Positions 11,607 through 25,493 are shown, counted from the first letter of the stretch. The stretch is DNA of 64,000 bases from Capsaspora owczarzaki ATCC 30864 (GCF_000151315.2 NW_011887305.1:240147-304146), one strand, 5' to 3'. Notes: a model not told the origin generated them from the letters alone. Numbers and translations are program-made.

Positions 11607-14598
11607 CTACAAATCGTCCAACCGCTCAATCTCTTCCAGTTCGACAAGCACCTCGGCCACCGGCATGTCCATGTCAGCGGCAATCGCCTCTTGCAGCCGC
11701 CGAGAAATGATCAAGAACAAGGCGAGATAGTCGCCGTCAATCAGGTGCACGGGAGCAGCTCCAGCAACGTGCGGTTGCTCGCCGCCCACCGTAAAATCAA
11801 GCAACGGGCGTGCAAGCGAGCCATCAACGCCAAGAGATGGAGGTGCCTCCGACAGTGAACTCGAAGCAAGGTCAAGCTCGTCAGACATTACCAACGAATG
11901 CGTGCTTTGCGGCTGAGACGGAGCAGCAGCAGCCGCAGCAGCAGCAGCATCTGATCCCGCGCGTCTCCGGACCAATGGCCAACTGGCCTCTGGCGACGAG
12001 CTGGTCGTGGGCTGACGAGCCGCGGCTACATGTTGGAGCAGACTCGTCAACCGCAGTACGGCAAGCTTGTCCGGGGTCAAGCGCAATGCACCGGCTCGTT
12101 CCAGGTTCAGATGGGCCGCGGACGCCACATTTGGCACCGGAGGCATAAACCCGACACCACGCGCCACCATCGCGCGATGCAACCGCCGAACCAGCCGGAA
12201 TTGAGCGTCGCTCAACCGTCGAATAACACCAACTGCACCACTCGCGCAAACAAACACGGCGATCGTGGACAATGGAGTCGACACGGCTGGATGCAGCCCT
12301 CCGGTCGTCGTGCGCGCAATAACGTCCACAAACGAGACAATCGGATCGACGGATTGCCGGATGCGCCAAGGCAGAGCATTTCCAGCCGAGCGCACAACTC
12401 TTGAGAGCGAAAGAGCATCGGAGGAATCGCTGGAGGGCTGATTTTCGCCTGTGGCAGTCGTCGTCGGAGTGGGATTGGCTGGCATGCCACGCGGACGCCA
12501 GGGAACGCCCAGATTGTTGAGCAACCACCCAAACGCATTGACGGGCGCCGAGGTCGAGAGCCACCCGACCGCCCGAGACGCCACCGACGGCGTGATTGCC
12601 GTGTCGGTCCTTTCGCTGGCCAATTCACCCCAGGCACTCATCGGAATCGTCATGGAAAGCAGTTGCAGCTGTGGGGACAAATCAATGACCGACGGAGGAG
12701 CAGCAGCAGCAGCAGTGACGTCGGAAAGCAGGGCATTTTGCGCGTGGTTGTACGAGAGGCATTCGTGACGAACGGCAGCCAACTCGCCATTCGCACCGGC
12801 CAAGATGATGGTGTCCAGAGCCGCTAAAAACCACACAGACGCGATCGTCCAACCGGAAGGAGAGTTGCGAATGCTGGCAAGAAGCTCAAACCGCCGCTGA
12901 ATCGGATGGCACGCCAAAACCAGCACCCCCATGACTGCGTCAACGACGAGCAACCGAGCTTCATGCGGGTGACCGGCGTTGGCAGGGCTGACCTGGACAA
13001 TGCAGGTGGCGGAAGAGTACTCACACACCAATTCGAGGGCCTCCTCTTCTGCCACCGATCGGACATCGTCACCGACGCCGTCGTGCGGGAACACACGGCA
13101 ATGTTGGTACAGACGCAGCTTATTGCCCAGAGCAATCAATAAATGTCCCATAAACTCTAGAGCACACAACACCGTGCCTTGCAGCTCGAGCTGCGCTTCA
13201 ACCGCGACGGAGATCAATGGAGCGGAGAGACTGCCTCCTGGCCCAATGCTTTGGCTGGCGAGCGAGCGAGTGTCGCTCGACTGCAGGTTGAGCATGGATG
13301 CGTGATTGGGTTCGGCAGACGCTGCAGTCACGCTCAAGAGTTGGAGGCGGGTTTTCGCCTCGTGGAGTGCGTTCGGTTGTTGAGCATCACCAACGCGCTG
13401 GTCGACAAGCACCAAGCGATGCACGACTTCGCGTGCTCGAGATGGAAGCGCCTGAAACGGGCCATCCGCTTGCGTCAGGGCATGATCGGCCACCAGCAGC
13501 TCGGGCGCGACAGTCAACGACAGCACCCCGTTTGCGGAAGCTGTTTGCTCGACTAGCTGCCACGCAGAATCCACAAAAGGTTGAGCGCTTGCTTCATCGC
13601 CTGTCGAGCTCGTTGGGGCAAAGGAAACGCCAGCTCCGCTGTCGACAGGCTCGGGCGATGATGCCAGACGCGTCACTGGAGCCGAATCAAGCGTGCAGTT
13701 GACGAGCTCGTGCGCGGCACGATCTGTTGGCAAGCGGACGGAGCCTTGAACAGTTGCAGTCTCGGTATCAACCACACAAATACGCTGCGCTTGCGTCACG
13801 TTATCCGAGCCCGGAGCAAGCAGAACAGTGACGCACCAACGAGCGCGCTCGAGCGCGTACTCCCCGAGCCCACGCCCTTGCTCGAGCTCTGGCAGTGGCT
13901 GCGGGAGTCCAGTAATGGCCAAGGGGGTCGCGCCGAGCAGCAGCTTTTCGGCGTGCAGCTGCTTGCCGTCCAGCTGAGCAAACGTTGCCACAGAGATTCG
14001 ACCTTGGGCGGCAAGCAGCAGAGTGGATTGACGAAAGAGGGCGCTGGAAAAGCAGCAAGATTTCTCGGCCAGGGCAATGTTGAGAGGCAAAACCTGCGTT
14101 TGGCTGTCGGTTTTGCCTGGAAGAACGAGAGCGGGCTTGTCACAGCACACCAAGAGACCCACGGGGGGTCTTCCGGCTTCTACAGACTCGCCATGGTCGT
14201 TGTCTGCAGGGCCGGCCAGCGGGAACACTTCCAAAGTCAGCGGCGACGAGCCGACCAGAACAGCACGCCGCTCGGCAAACTCGAGCTCGCACTTTGTGCC
14301 GGCAACAACGCTGCGTGGCACCAAGGTGAATTGCACCAAGTGTCCGTCTGCAAGGCCGACAAAAAGCTTGATGCGACCTTCAATTGCATGCAGAGCGAGC
14401 GAACGGACAACAACGTCGCCCGCAAACCGATGCTGCGCCACCAGCTCCATTCCAGGCAGTTGAAACACCAGCACATCCATGGTTTTCCACAGGCTAATTG
14501 CAACCAGCGTCGTTGCTTTTGGTGCAACTGATTGAGATTGTGGCAGTGTGGCTTCTGCGGTCGTAGCTCCACCCGCGGGGACCCTGGACGAGGTCGGA

Positions 14599-14641
<43 letters not shown>

Positions 14642-17600
14642 AGCTCGTACTCGTCGTCACAACCACCGCAGGCGATTGAGGGCGTGAAACCGACCCGAAC
14701 AATGCTCCAAAGCCCTTCTCGGGCGCCTTTAACAACTCGACGGGGCACTCGTAGGCTGCCATTGCCGAAAGATCGTGCGGAAATTTGGCCGAGGTTCGGC
14801 TTGTCAGGCTTGCCATTCCCACAGAATCGATCGTGAGCTGCAGCACACAGACTTCTTGCGTGGAAAGCACCACAATCACATGAGCTCCGGAGGTAATACA
14901 CCTCAGGATGTCGCCACCGCGTGGAGGCTCCCAGATGGAATTGCTCGCCGCAGCAGGAGCTGGTCTCCTGGCATGTGGCGCGCTACTTGTCGTGGCCGAA
15001 GCCTGCATCTGGTCAATGTGGACATGCGGCGAAGATCCAGAGGCAGCTGAGCCAAGCAGTCCAAACTCACCGCCAGAGTTGGAGCGACGATGGCGGCTTG
15101 CAGAGTTGGAATTGGCTTCCATGGACCGAGAGCGAGCGTGCATCTGGGCCGCATCAGACGACAATGACTCGGTACTGCAGCCATCACAGCCACCGTTCGA
15201 ATCGCACGAGGCACACGCCGGACATGAAGGGACCAGAGGGAACAGCCGAACAGATTTCGGAGTCGCCTGAACAAGCCAAGATGTTTGTGGCGGTCCTTCC
15301 ACTGCTGCAGGAAGAGACGCTTCAGACGCAAGAGAGCGAGCGGGTGTCAGAGGACCAATGTACACGGTGGAAGTGCTGGAGGCCAGCCCGGGAAGCGACA
15401 CCTCGACCATCTCTTCATCCAAGAGCATGACTCGTGTTTGGCCACCCAGAAAGCTGAGAACCACCAAGTCGTGGACGGCATTCAACGGAAGAAGACTGGG
15501 AGTGATGGCAGCACGACGCGACGCCGCCTCAGAGGAATTGGTCAAACGCGAAAGTAGTTTGGCGAGCGCCTCTGCGCGCTGATGATTGTGGCCTGGCTTG
15601 TGAACCTGCTGTCGAACATGCCAGATGCCGCTCAAGCCAAGCATATCGATGCTGGCATGCTCTATCAACGAGACGCCAGAGCGAAGCAGTCCGATGGCAC
15701 CAGTGTGGCCGCTGCCTGCAGCAATCGTGGCGAGCAGTGGCGTATCGCGGGTTCGCCTGAAGAATGCACTGGTGCTTGACGGCACGCCCATGTTGCCATG
15801 GCTTTGAGGGTGGGGGCCTTCTCGTGAGGGCAGCGCTGAAAAGGCAAACGCGTTGTGACACGGACCCAGCGATTTGAAGGCTTGAATGACCCGTAAAAAG
15901 CTTCCAGCCTTCAGCGCCCTCGACTGGAGCTGGTGCTGTCGTGAGAGAATCATGAGCGATGGCAAGCTGCGAACCGTAGTCGCAAATGGAAGCGAGGGAA
16001 ATAATGAAAACACAGAGGAGGCGATGGAGATGGTGTCGGCTGTCGCAGCAGCAGGTCGGGCGCCCTCGTCTCGAAGATTCGAAGGGTGCTGCTGCCCATG
16101 ACTATTTCCTTGGGTTGATGAAGGCAGATTCAAAGCGGAAGAAGCCGCCACTGGCTGCGGCCCCAAACCATCGACGTCCATTGCTAACGCGCGCTCAAAG
16201 GAGAACCGACGGGAAACAACTCCAGGAGCCACGGTCGTTGTTTCTGCACCAGCATGCACGTGAGGAAACGAGGGGCCATGGGCATCCGAATCCCGCGCCA
16301 GTCGACGGGCAATCAAGCGCGTCAGATCAATCTCCAACAACTGAGAATCGCCACTTGACGACCCGACAAAAATCACCAGCTGGTTTGGCCATGGCTTGGT
16401 GAGGGCGTTCGGAACCGTCTTTTGTGGGACCTCTCGCTGGATTCGACGACGATAGAACAGGCGAAAGGGCCACCACCGACGCCATCGTGCGGCTGCAGGC
16501 GGGATTGGGGGTGCGAGCAGCATCTGCTCTTGGATGGGCGAAATGCTCGACGACGATCGAGCGACACCCGACGGCTCTTGCAGAGTCTCTTGCAAGCGCA
16601 CACGCTGACGATTGGCACGACGCTGATCTAGCGTGAGCGCTGCGGGGGTAGAAAGTAAAACTGCGAGCGAATTGGCAGCAGGGAGCGCGCTGCGGGCAGG
16701 CACAAGCTCAAGAAAGGTTGTGTAGCGCACAGCATGTGCTTTACCCGAGCGTTGCTTGCGGCGGACCTTGACGAGCACCAACCGGCCGCTCTCATACCCG
16801 ACGACGTGATGCTCGTCGTCGACAATCGCGACGCAAACTGGATTGTTGCTCACTTCACTGACATCCAAGACCTGAGGCGGTTGCTGCAAGGGCAAGGCGG
16901 GTGTGGCGCTTGTCGCCAACTCGTCCACAATGTAATCCTTGTGGTAATCTTCGTCGGCGTCGTCGGCATCGCCAGCAGCGCCTGCTTCTGCGTCGTGCCG
17001 AGTTGCGCCATCGTCGCTCAACGTCACCACAACGGAATGCTGCGATGAAGAAGAGGCCACCAAACCACCACCGCTGGGGTGACTCGGTGGTGGCTGCGCT
17101 TCGATGGGGACGAATAGATCGGAGGACGAGCTGGGGACAAACGTGGAGGCCCGAAGCAGCCCACCGTCGTAATGAGTCATGGTAAACGCCGCCACGCAAT
17201 CAACACCATCCAAATGAGGTGCAGAGAATACCAACGACGCAAGAAAGCGACGGATTGCTTTGGGCGATGTTTCCATGAACGAGCTGGCGTCTTCTCGCTG
17301 CTGGATGGAGGAACCGGCTTCAATGGAAGGGCCGGCGGCAGTGCCGGGCGCGGCGTCGTCGTTGCTGTCGTCCACGGTCACAACAATGGCGCCAGACGAG
17401 CCTGAAGGCCCGACAGCAGACGACTCTGCATTGGATCGATTCGGAGCAGCCTCCACCGCAGAACTGGGGCCTCGCAATGTTGTGCTTAAAAGATCAAAAG
17501 ACACGCGCCTTGTCGAGCGTTCGTCGTCAGTCCCACCAAGAGCCGTAGCGCGGGCTTGCAAACGAGCAAACACACTGGCCATGTTGGTTGCGAGGGCGGC

Positions 17601-19556
17601 AGCTGTCTGGGTCATCCAGTCGAGCCCACCTTCAAACAACCCCGCCAGCCAAGCAGAAGGGGCGCCAGCGGTCGCTGAAGTCGAAAGAACGGGCTGCAAG
17701 AGCCGTGCAGCGGTGGCCAGTATTGGCGGGGCAATCGTGGTTGCTGCCGAGTGCTGCCGTGACACGAGTGTCGTCACGGAGGGGTCGGAACAAGCTGCAG
17801 CGCTCACCAGTTTCAACTCCCCTTGCTCAATGTCGAGTTCAAACATTAGCACGTGGGCGTGGTGCCTGGCATCTTGTGTGAGCATGGCGAAATATACTTG
17901 CGACGACGGCGCCGTTGGGGACGTGGACAGCAGGGCGCCCAGCACTTGCCGTTCGGGGTGGGTGTTCTGATGATCGTCCAACAGGGCGGAGCTGCGTCGG
18001 ATTGGACGCGGTGGTCCCCCTGCAGAATGCGCACCACCACCGGTGGGTTCGGCTGGGGCCGAGCCGGCAGGGATGACGTTGGTTTCGACCTTGTCTTCGC
18101 TCTCGTCGTCATTGTCGCTGTCCTCCGGTGTCTCGGCGTCGTCATTGTTCTCCTCTCGGAGAGATTCGGCTGCAGTACTCTGAGGGTCTTCAGACGACTC
18201 GCCGTCCTGTCGTCCAGCGGCGGAAGGCGAGCAAACAAAGGCAAAATCCAGCAGTGACAGCGGCAGATCTGTGGTGAAGGTCAGACAGGACACGGTCGTG
18301 GTGCCAACCATGCCAACTTGAGGCCCACAGTACCGCAGACTTTCAAGCTGCAGTCTGGCGACATGAAGCGTCGAGTGGACAAACGCAAAGGCGACGTACT
18401 GGCCAGTGTAGTGGACGCGGCTGCGCTGCTGCAGCATGGCAATAAAGGGCGCATCGGGCTCAGAGGTGGAGGAAGATGCGGTGGGCAACTCTGAATGGTG
18501 GTGAGCAGCGTTTCTTTCGGTAGTATGCGCAGAGTCTGCTTCGGAGGGCGAGGCAGCGGCTGGCGGTGGTGCGTCGGGTCTGTGGGCTGGTCCCGAGAAT
18601 GAAACGGGGCCAACGTCCAGGCCAGAAGTGCTGAGCGCACCGGCAACGTACGGTCGCAGCCAGGCCGTCCATAGACATGCCAATCCGTTTGTGGCGGGAT
18701 CCCAGCAGAGCAGGAAGGCGTCCAGCCACGGCGAAACGGCCCACAGCAGGTCGACCGGAATGCCCGGCCAGCGCACGACCTCGATCGTGTGTAAGAATGT
18801 GTTATTGACGGACGCCTCGCTGAGTAATCGCAACCTTGCGCTGTACTTTGCGTCCAAGTTGACGTGCGAATGTTGCTCGTCCTCGTCGTCGTCGTCGTCG
18901 TCGTTGTCGTCGTTGTGCTCGCTCACGTGGTGGTGGTTGGCTTGATCCGGCTGCTCCGATGAGCCATCTGTGGAATAAGGGTGCCGATGCTTCTGGTGAG
19001 GTGCTTGAGACGCGTTCGACCCAGCAGTAGAAGTAGTAGTAGAAGTAGCAGTAGTAGTAGTAGTAGTAGTAGTTGTGCTGCTGGTGCCTGTCAGCTCGCA
19101 CTCGTAAATCAGGACGTGCGTGCCGCGATTGACAACGAGATTGGAGGCGAACGGCGAGCTGAGTCTGCAGTGCAGCGCGCCCACCGTCGCCGCAGACGGA
19201 AGCACATGGCGAATGTAGAGCGGGAGTGTGGTCTGGCTGGGCTTGGTGGCATTGGCTGTGGCTGCAGCTGCTCCAGGCGAGAGGGGCCGCTGCGTGGCGG
19301 GAAAGTACTGATGACCAACGCTCAGGCCCGATGGCGATGCTGCAGACGCTGGGGCTGCCGTCGTCATCATCATCGGCGGCGCAGGAGGGGTGGATGTGCC
19401 GGGTGGTCCACCCTGGAAGTGCATCGGTGGCTGAGGTGGTTGATGTGCTGCGGATGCGAGCTGGGCAGCAAACCCCGCAGCGCCCGCGCCAGCAGCCGAC
19501 ATGGATCGCTCAAGCCGAGCCGGTGCCTTTGTGAATGAATAAAATAGAACTGACAT
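11607..19556 (-). CDS. Giant CPSF-A/DDB1/MMS1-family multi-beta-propeller protein
   Basis: One uninterrupted 7,950-nt frame, 2,649 aa, with no intron although most neighbours are split. Family landmarks are spread along it. The N-terminus has LVVNRGTHVLIYE, like the first propeller blade of CPSF160. Near residue 1055 is IFVGSSSGDSQLLEIDL, the family signature GS..GDSQL. Near residue 1285 is GHTGAIGLLRSGVSLIEHAS, close to DDB1's EGSLRIIRNGIGIHEHAS. The C-terminus has VHLIDGDYLALFLIISRRL and AEVLVELEEIERL, matching the DDB1/CPSF160/SF3B3 helical end. Known members are 1,100-1,450 aa; the excess here is Ser, Ala, Thr and acidic low-complexity sequence inserted between blades, including an Ala run at about 14600-14640. 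Members act in mRNA 3'-end cleavage (CPSF160), splicing (SF3B3) or CUL4 ubiquitin ligases (DDB1); which one this represents is unresolved. An alternative start is the ATG at 19502. Confidence 0.8.
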
Positions 19557-19934
19557 CCATAAAGGCAGCTATTCTAGCCAAATTGTTTGCACAGTCCCAA
19601 ACTGCACTTCCTCAGCGCGCGCGGCTACGTCTCAGATTCTCAGCGTTGGTTGGTTTTTGGTTGTTGCTGTGGGTGCCTGTGAGTGTTCCTGCGACACCCG
19701 TCCCCCTCATTTGACGTTGTTGTTGTTGCTGTTTGCAAGTCCGTGTGACGACGATCGACCAGGACAGGCAGGGCAAGTGATTTTTTTGTTTCTCTCCCTT
19801 CTTTTGGTTTTGATGTCTCGTCAATGAAGATCCGATTCCTTTCTATTGGTTTTTTTCTTTGTTTTAATTTCTGCTTTTCTGTTCAAACAATTCACTCAAA
19901 ACCAAAAAAACAATCTCAGAACACGAAAGATTTT

Positions 19935-19972
<38 letters not shown>

Positions 19973-20320
19973 CTCTTTCATTCTTCTTTATTCTTTTTTT
20001 TTTTTTTTTTTTTTTTGAATAGCTTTTCCATTGCATTTCACTTCACATTTTTCACATTCTCCCTCAACTTCTCTCTTCCCGTTCCCTTCACTTTCACTTT
20101 CTCCTTCACTTTTCCCTTTCTCTCTTTCTTCAGTCTTTTTCTCCTTCATTTTGTACGGCTGCTGCGTTTGGTCCTCTTCTCTTCTCTTCTCTTCTCTTCC
20201 TATCCCCTTTCAATTCCTCTCGTTCTACTTTCATTCTATTTAAAATTCTTTTTTTTTTTTTTTGAATTTTGACAATGTCCTTCCACAGCAGCGACAGTAG
20301 TCGTTCATCTGATTCCACAG
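19557..20320. other. Intergenic spacer with long poly-T tracts
   Basis: This divergent spacer of about 760 bp contains poly-T at 19937-19972 (about 36 T), a second T run near 19994-20016, a pyrimidine-rich stretch at 20040-20240 with (CTTCT)n, and poly-T at 20251-20262. The pyrimidine-rich stretch ends in two possible splice acceptors (CCACAG at 20290 and 20320), so part of it may be an intron of the downstream gene. No coding exon recognised. Confidence 0.55.
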
Positions 20321-22763
20321 CAGCAGCAGCAGCAGCGACAGTACTGATTTGCAACCGACGTCGTCTGCAGCGATCGTCGTCACTGAACCGGACGACGAGG
20401 ACGAGGACAACAACAACGACGAAGATGACGAAGAAGCGTCAGTGGCAGTGGCAGAGGATGATGAGACGGAGGGTGGTGAGGACGAGGATGATGACCAGCA
20501 GCAGCAGCAGCAGCTCAATGGTGATCAACCGCTCCATGCGACGACGACGACGACGACGACGACCACGACGGGCGACCGACTGGCAGTCCCATCGGAAGAG
20601 ACAGAGCCAGCAGCAGCACTACCACAAGGAGAAGGAGCACCACTACTACTACGAGGAGAAAGAGCAAGCAGCAGACCGCCGTCGTTCGTACTGCCGCCCA
20701 TCGAAGGCCTCTCCATCTACCAGGACATGGAGGCAGCCTTCGAGCGCGCATTGCAACGCGTGCGTGCATCGCAGCGTCCCATTCTACAAGCGACGGCAAC
20801 CCACACGACAGCTGCAACAGCAACTGCGGTCGCCCAAGCAGGAGCAGCAGCGCAAACCGCTCAAACCGCTTCTCCTGCTACCACTGCTACTCCTGCTACT
20901 GCTACTGCTACCCCAGCTGCTGCTACTGCAATCTCGGCATCCTCCATCACGAGCGCTCAAAGCCAAAGCCAGTTGGACGCACACACGCCGCCAAGTCCGC
21001 CCGACTCGACGCGCGTCTCCACCTCGCGCGAGGACGACGGCGGCGGCGGCGATGCAGAGCTCAAGCAACAACCCACTCGAAAGCTGTCGAATGCTACTAC
21101 ACCCGTGGAAACATCATCAGCCCTTGGTCCGGCAGCGCCGGCGCTCATTCGGCGGTCGGGGTCGTCCCAGTCTGGCCTTGCTGCACTCGCTGTCGTGTCG
21201 CCACTCACTTCGCCCGCTCTGGCACGCGCGCTGATTGGCGTCGCACCGCGAGCCACACAGTCATCGCTGTCCCTGACCGCCCCTCCCGAACGCTCAGAAC
21301 CGCGGCTTTCTGCGCTCGAGATTTTGCAAAGCTCGCAGGCATCCATTTCCTCGCGGCCAACCTCCCCTACGTCTCCACGGCGCCCGGGCTTTGGACGAAA
21401 GTCGGTTTCCTTCAACAACCTCGCCGTGCACGCCATTACGACTGATGCTGATGAACGCGACTTTGCCTCCAAGAGCCCGCGCCAGTCCGTGTCTCCTTCG
21501 CTCGGCTCCCTTTCGTTTCCTTCGCCATCTGTCGCAACCACCGCCGCCGTCTCGCCGCCTGTATCCCCCTTGCCTTTCCACTCCCAATCACAGCAAAAGA
21601 GCGCCGTTTTGACCAACGACACTGCCGCCGCTCCTGATTCCAAGCAACCGCACGCAGAGGCCATCACAATCCTCGCGGCTGACGGCTCGGCACCACCGGC
21701 CGCGCACGCTCTGGCTGCTGCCGAAACAAAAGCCTCTCGAACAACACGGACTCGTGCCACCAGTGTAGGGGCGGTCAAACCCTTGATGCTGTCTCCAGCC
21801 ATGATGGGCACGAAAAAGACGCTGACGCTCTCGCGTGCCGAACGCACCGTGCTTCCCACCTTTGCGCCCGCGGCATCTCGTGCCGAGCGCTGGCGATCGC
21901 TACCAACCCCACGGCAGTCGCTCACGCCAACGCCCGACGGCCAGCAATCACCCAGTGCCTCGCCCTTAGCGTTGAGCAACCATAACCATGACATCCCGGA
22001 CTTTGCTCGCCGTGGCTCTTTGCTGCTTCCATGGAATCCTCGTGTTATTGCCGATGCCAAGCGCCAGGTGGACACGTTGCAGCGAACCGTGGCAAGTACC
22101 CGTGTCAATGTGAATGACGCGCGATTCCGGATGCGTGAGACCACAGTCTTGGCCCTCGCATGTGTCGACCTCGATCCCAATCGCAAACGAGCCGAGATTA
22201 GTATCCCATGGAGTCGCAAATCGTCCTCCGCCGCTGGATCCCCAACGCCGTCCTCCAGTGCCCTGCCGCCCTTGTCTGCGTCTGCCGCAGGTCTTCCCGG
22301 GTCTTCTTCTGCTTCCTCTTCTTCTTCTTCGTCTGCCACATCTGCGTCGCGACTCTCACGACGAGCGAAAGCAGGGTTGAGCGTCATCACCAACTCGTTC
22401 AACTTTAGTCCGTCTTCCTCCAGCACGACAAACGCAGCCTCCTCTTCTTCTTCTTCTTCTTCCAGCAGCAATTCAACCGGTGGCAGCCCCAAAATCTCGC
22501 GTGTTCGCTCCGCCTCAGTGTCTGCGACCTCGCTTCGCACCCCTTCGCCCGTGTCCCTTCCTCCTCCTCGGAAACAGCAACTCGCCGCAACGTCGCAGCC
22601 TCCACAACTCAACCGCCTGTCATCCTCTCCGTACTTTGTCCTGCAATCGCAGCAGCAGCAGCAGCAGCAGCAGCAGCGTCGTCCCCCGGCTAGTGAATCT
22701 CAGCTTCCCGATATTCGCAATACACCAGGTGCCAATCACTCTGAATCGGCAGGCGTCGTCTAG
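20321..22763 (+). CDS. Ser/Pro/Ala-rich protein of unknown function
   Basis: I do not recognise this protein. The frame is open from just after a TGA at 20310-20312 to the TAG at 22761-22763, about 810 residues. It begins with poly-Ser, a strongly acidic stretch (TEPDDEDED and onward), poly-Q and poly-Thr, then long Ser/Pro/Ala-rich sequence. The least biased segment is near 22000-22200 (FARRGSLLLPWNPRVIADA through MRETTVLALACVDLD). The first in-frame ATG is at 20727 (MEAAFERALQ). The upstream acidic region looks coding, so either the gene starts there or an upstream exon is spliced to the acceptor at 20320. An ATG at 20275 is in another frame. The gene converges with the galactokinase gene. 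It could be a disordered phospho-regulated scaffold, but this is a guess from composition. Confidence 0.6.
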
Positions 22764-22986
22764 CGGTGATTCGGCGTCCAGCAGCATTGCTCACGGATTG
22801 GAAGAAGCACTCGCTGGTGGTTTCGAGCCACGTTCAATGACATTGTTAGATGGCTGGAGAGTTCGAGTTGTCTCTATTTCGTTACGGTTTTGATCGTTTT
22901 GTCTTTTTTTGAAATTTATTTGTACTTTTTTTATTTTTTGGAATGATTCTTCTGATTTCAACGATGGTTTGTCGACAAAAACCTGC

Positions 22987-25472
22987 TCACTTGGAAACGG
23001 CATCGGAGGCCACAATGGCGGCACCACAGCCCGGAGGAGAGGCAAAGATGAGGCCATTGGCAATGCCCTTGCGCTCAAAGTACAGCCGCTTCACATTGGC
23101 GACAAACGCGTCAACCTTGTCAGAGGGAACGAGGGAGACGCAGCACCCTCCCCAGCCAGCTCCTGTCAAGCGCGAGCCCAGAGCACCTTGTTGGCTGCAC
23201 CAAATTCACAATGATGAAAACCCAACAGAAAAAAAGGGAGGAGAGGGGGGGGGGGTTGAGCAAATAAACAAAAACAAGGCAGGTTAGACACGCAAAGCCC
23301 TAGCACTGCCACCCCCCACCAGCGAAAACGTACCGACAAATGGAGGTCAGGTCATCCAGCTCCTCGCAGCTGCACTCGTAGAGGTCGCGACAGCTGGTGT
23401 GGCTGTCATTCATCAACTGCCCCAGTTTCTGCTCAAGCGAAAAAGGTGCCCAAAATCGAAGTTAGGCACAAATTACACACGGCCGTAGTACGCCAGAGTG
23501 CGTGCAACTCGTACAGCAAGAGCAGTGGTGGCGTCTGGAGCTGTGTCACACACAGTCTTAAACTGTGCGGTGCGCGACGCCTCTTGGAGAACGTGCGACA
23601 CGCGTTGGAACAAGCGGAAGGAGCGAGCTTCAACGGTCGAAGCACTCATAAACGAGGAGACAATCTCAGACTCCTACAACACGAATAGGCGCAATTCATC
23701 GTTAGTTCGCTGGGGCTCCGGCAAGCACGCACGGTACTACTACGTACAGGGAGACCAAACAGACCAGACAGCTCGGTCAAAGAGTAATCATGCGGATGGA
23801 AATGCTTGGATACAAGCGCAAGCATCGCATCAAAGCTGGCATTGAGAGCATTCTGGGCGCGCAGAATGGTCCTGGCCTCTTGCCAGTTCTGCACACCACC
23901 AAGCTTGGCCAGCAACAGCGCAGACAAGCGGCATTCCACGACGCGCAGGTTAAAGTTGGTCGCAGCCGTAACCTGCTTTTCCGAAACCACGCTCGAGTCA
24001 GCGACAACGAACGCCGCTCCATCGGGCAGCTTGACGGGGAAGGCACGCAAGGGGCCAAACTCAATGTTCATTGCAGCTCCTTGGTTGGCCATGAACGAGA
24101 TGGACTGGTCCATGCTGGCAAGAAGGAGTCAAACGTCAGGGACTCGAACTGCAATGTCAGACAAACTTATGAAAGAACTCACCCGCCTCCTTCCGTGCCG
24201 ATGTATCGCTCGCATTTGGTGCAAATTTCGGCAAACTCAAGCTGAAACAACGGCCGTGAGTTCAATGTTGCTTGGCAAGTTCAAATCCAAGCTTTTAACC
24301 TTCTCAGTCACGGGCATGGAATTGCGCGTACCTTGGTGAGCACTTTATCATGGCCACGAGCAACAGCCAGTGCAATACAGCAGACAAGTGCCGAAGACGA
24401 GGACAACCCAGCGCCCTGACGAAAGCGAACACAACATCGGTTTGTAAGCGATTAAATCACGAAACGCTCATAGAAACCTGCTTTCAGATTGCACCTACCG
24501 CAGGAATCACACCGTCGACCATGAGATACAGGGAACGGGGGCTGGTGAGCCCAAGAGCCTCCGTGATTCCCTGCAAAGATGAGAATGTGAATGAAAATGA
24601 GTTCTGCAGAGCTTTTATGCTCTCTCTCTCTCTTTTCCCCAACACCCTCCATGTTTTTCGACATACCTTGTATCCTGCCATGGCATAGTTGCCCCAATGA
24701 TGCTTCTTGGTGTCAATCACGATATTGGCACCATCGAACGAGAATTTCGCATGTTTCGGGTTGGTGTTTGCGATCGTGCACTGCGTGCCAGGAGTCTTGG
24801 CGATCGCCACGGCCACCACAATGTCCTGCGCAATGGCCATAGGCAGAACGCCATAACCACTGTAGTCGACATGCTCGCCTGAGCCAAACAAACAAAAACA
24901 CATCAGAAATTTGCCAGCGAATTTGCCGTCAGTGAAACTGTGCAGACAGATATGGCTGTTTCCCCTCGAGAGAACAGAGCACAGTCACTCGACGAAATGC
25001 CTATGCGAGTCTTCTCCCTATCGACCTTTGGGTCATTCACGACCTTGACGTTTGGTGACCAAAATTGCACGGCTTGCCACCAAAGAGCAAAAAACCCATC
25101 CCCGACAGCAAAGTTGCAACGCGTTCAACCCCAAGTGGGGCTTACCAATGAGATTGACGCGACCTGGCGCGCGGGCGTAAAAGTCAGGCACGGCGCCGTC
25201 AAAGGCCGATGCGAACGCCGTGCGAATTTGATCGTAGCGGCCCTTCCTACTCGTAGTTGTTGCGAAACACAGACCGAGTGAGTTGGACAGCGTTCAGTGT
25301 GCACAGTTAGATTGTCGTGGGATACACGAGTCAACAGCGTCAACAAGGGCAAGTGAGTGAGACAAGGGCAAGTGACAGGTGTTCCAAACTGAAGGTCACT
25401 CAACTGAGCGGAAAGCGCATCGCTCGAGTAAACATCGCCAAGCGAATGGACAGTCGGAACAGGAATGGACAT
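22987..25472 (-). CDS. GALK2: Galactokinase / N-acetylgalactosamine kinase (GALK2-like, GHMP family)
   Basis: Nine exons can be joined without conflict: 25146-25246, 24667-24878, 24499-24570, 24332-24415, 24183-24241, 23748-24114, 23515-23673, 23334-23428 and 22987-23194 (about 452 aa). A further first exon with the ATG at 25472 ([14 protein letters not shown]) is likely, but I could not settle its donor in the required phase. Motifs in order: the galactokinase signature [20 protein letters not shown], the GHMP ATP-binding loop [26 protein letters not shown] with the catalytic Asp region, [17 protein letters not shown], and the third GHMP motif [12 protein letters not shown] near the C-terminus. 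[13 protein letters not shown]-type sequence and the MDQSISF context fit GALK2 better than GALK1. It phosphorylates galactose and/or GalNAc at C1 in the cytosol; substrate preference cannot be read from sequence alone. Confidence 0.9.
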
Positions 25473-25493
25473 TCTTGAGGAAGAAGAAGGGAG

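Noticed and set aside
20957-22612. Long open frame (551 codons) on the minus strand
   Set aside because: It is antisense to the Ser/Pro-rich gene; its acidic, Glu/Arg-rich composition is the mirror of Ser/Pro codons and it contains no recognisable domain.
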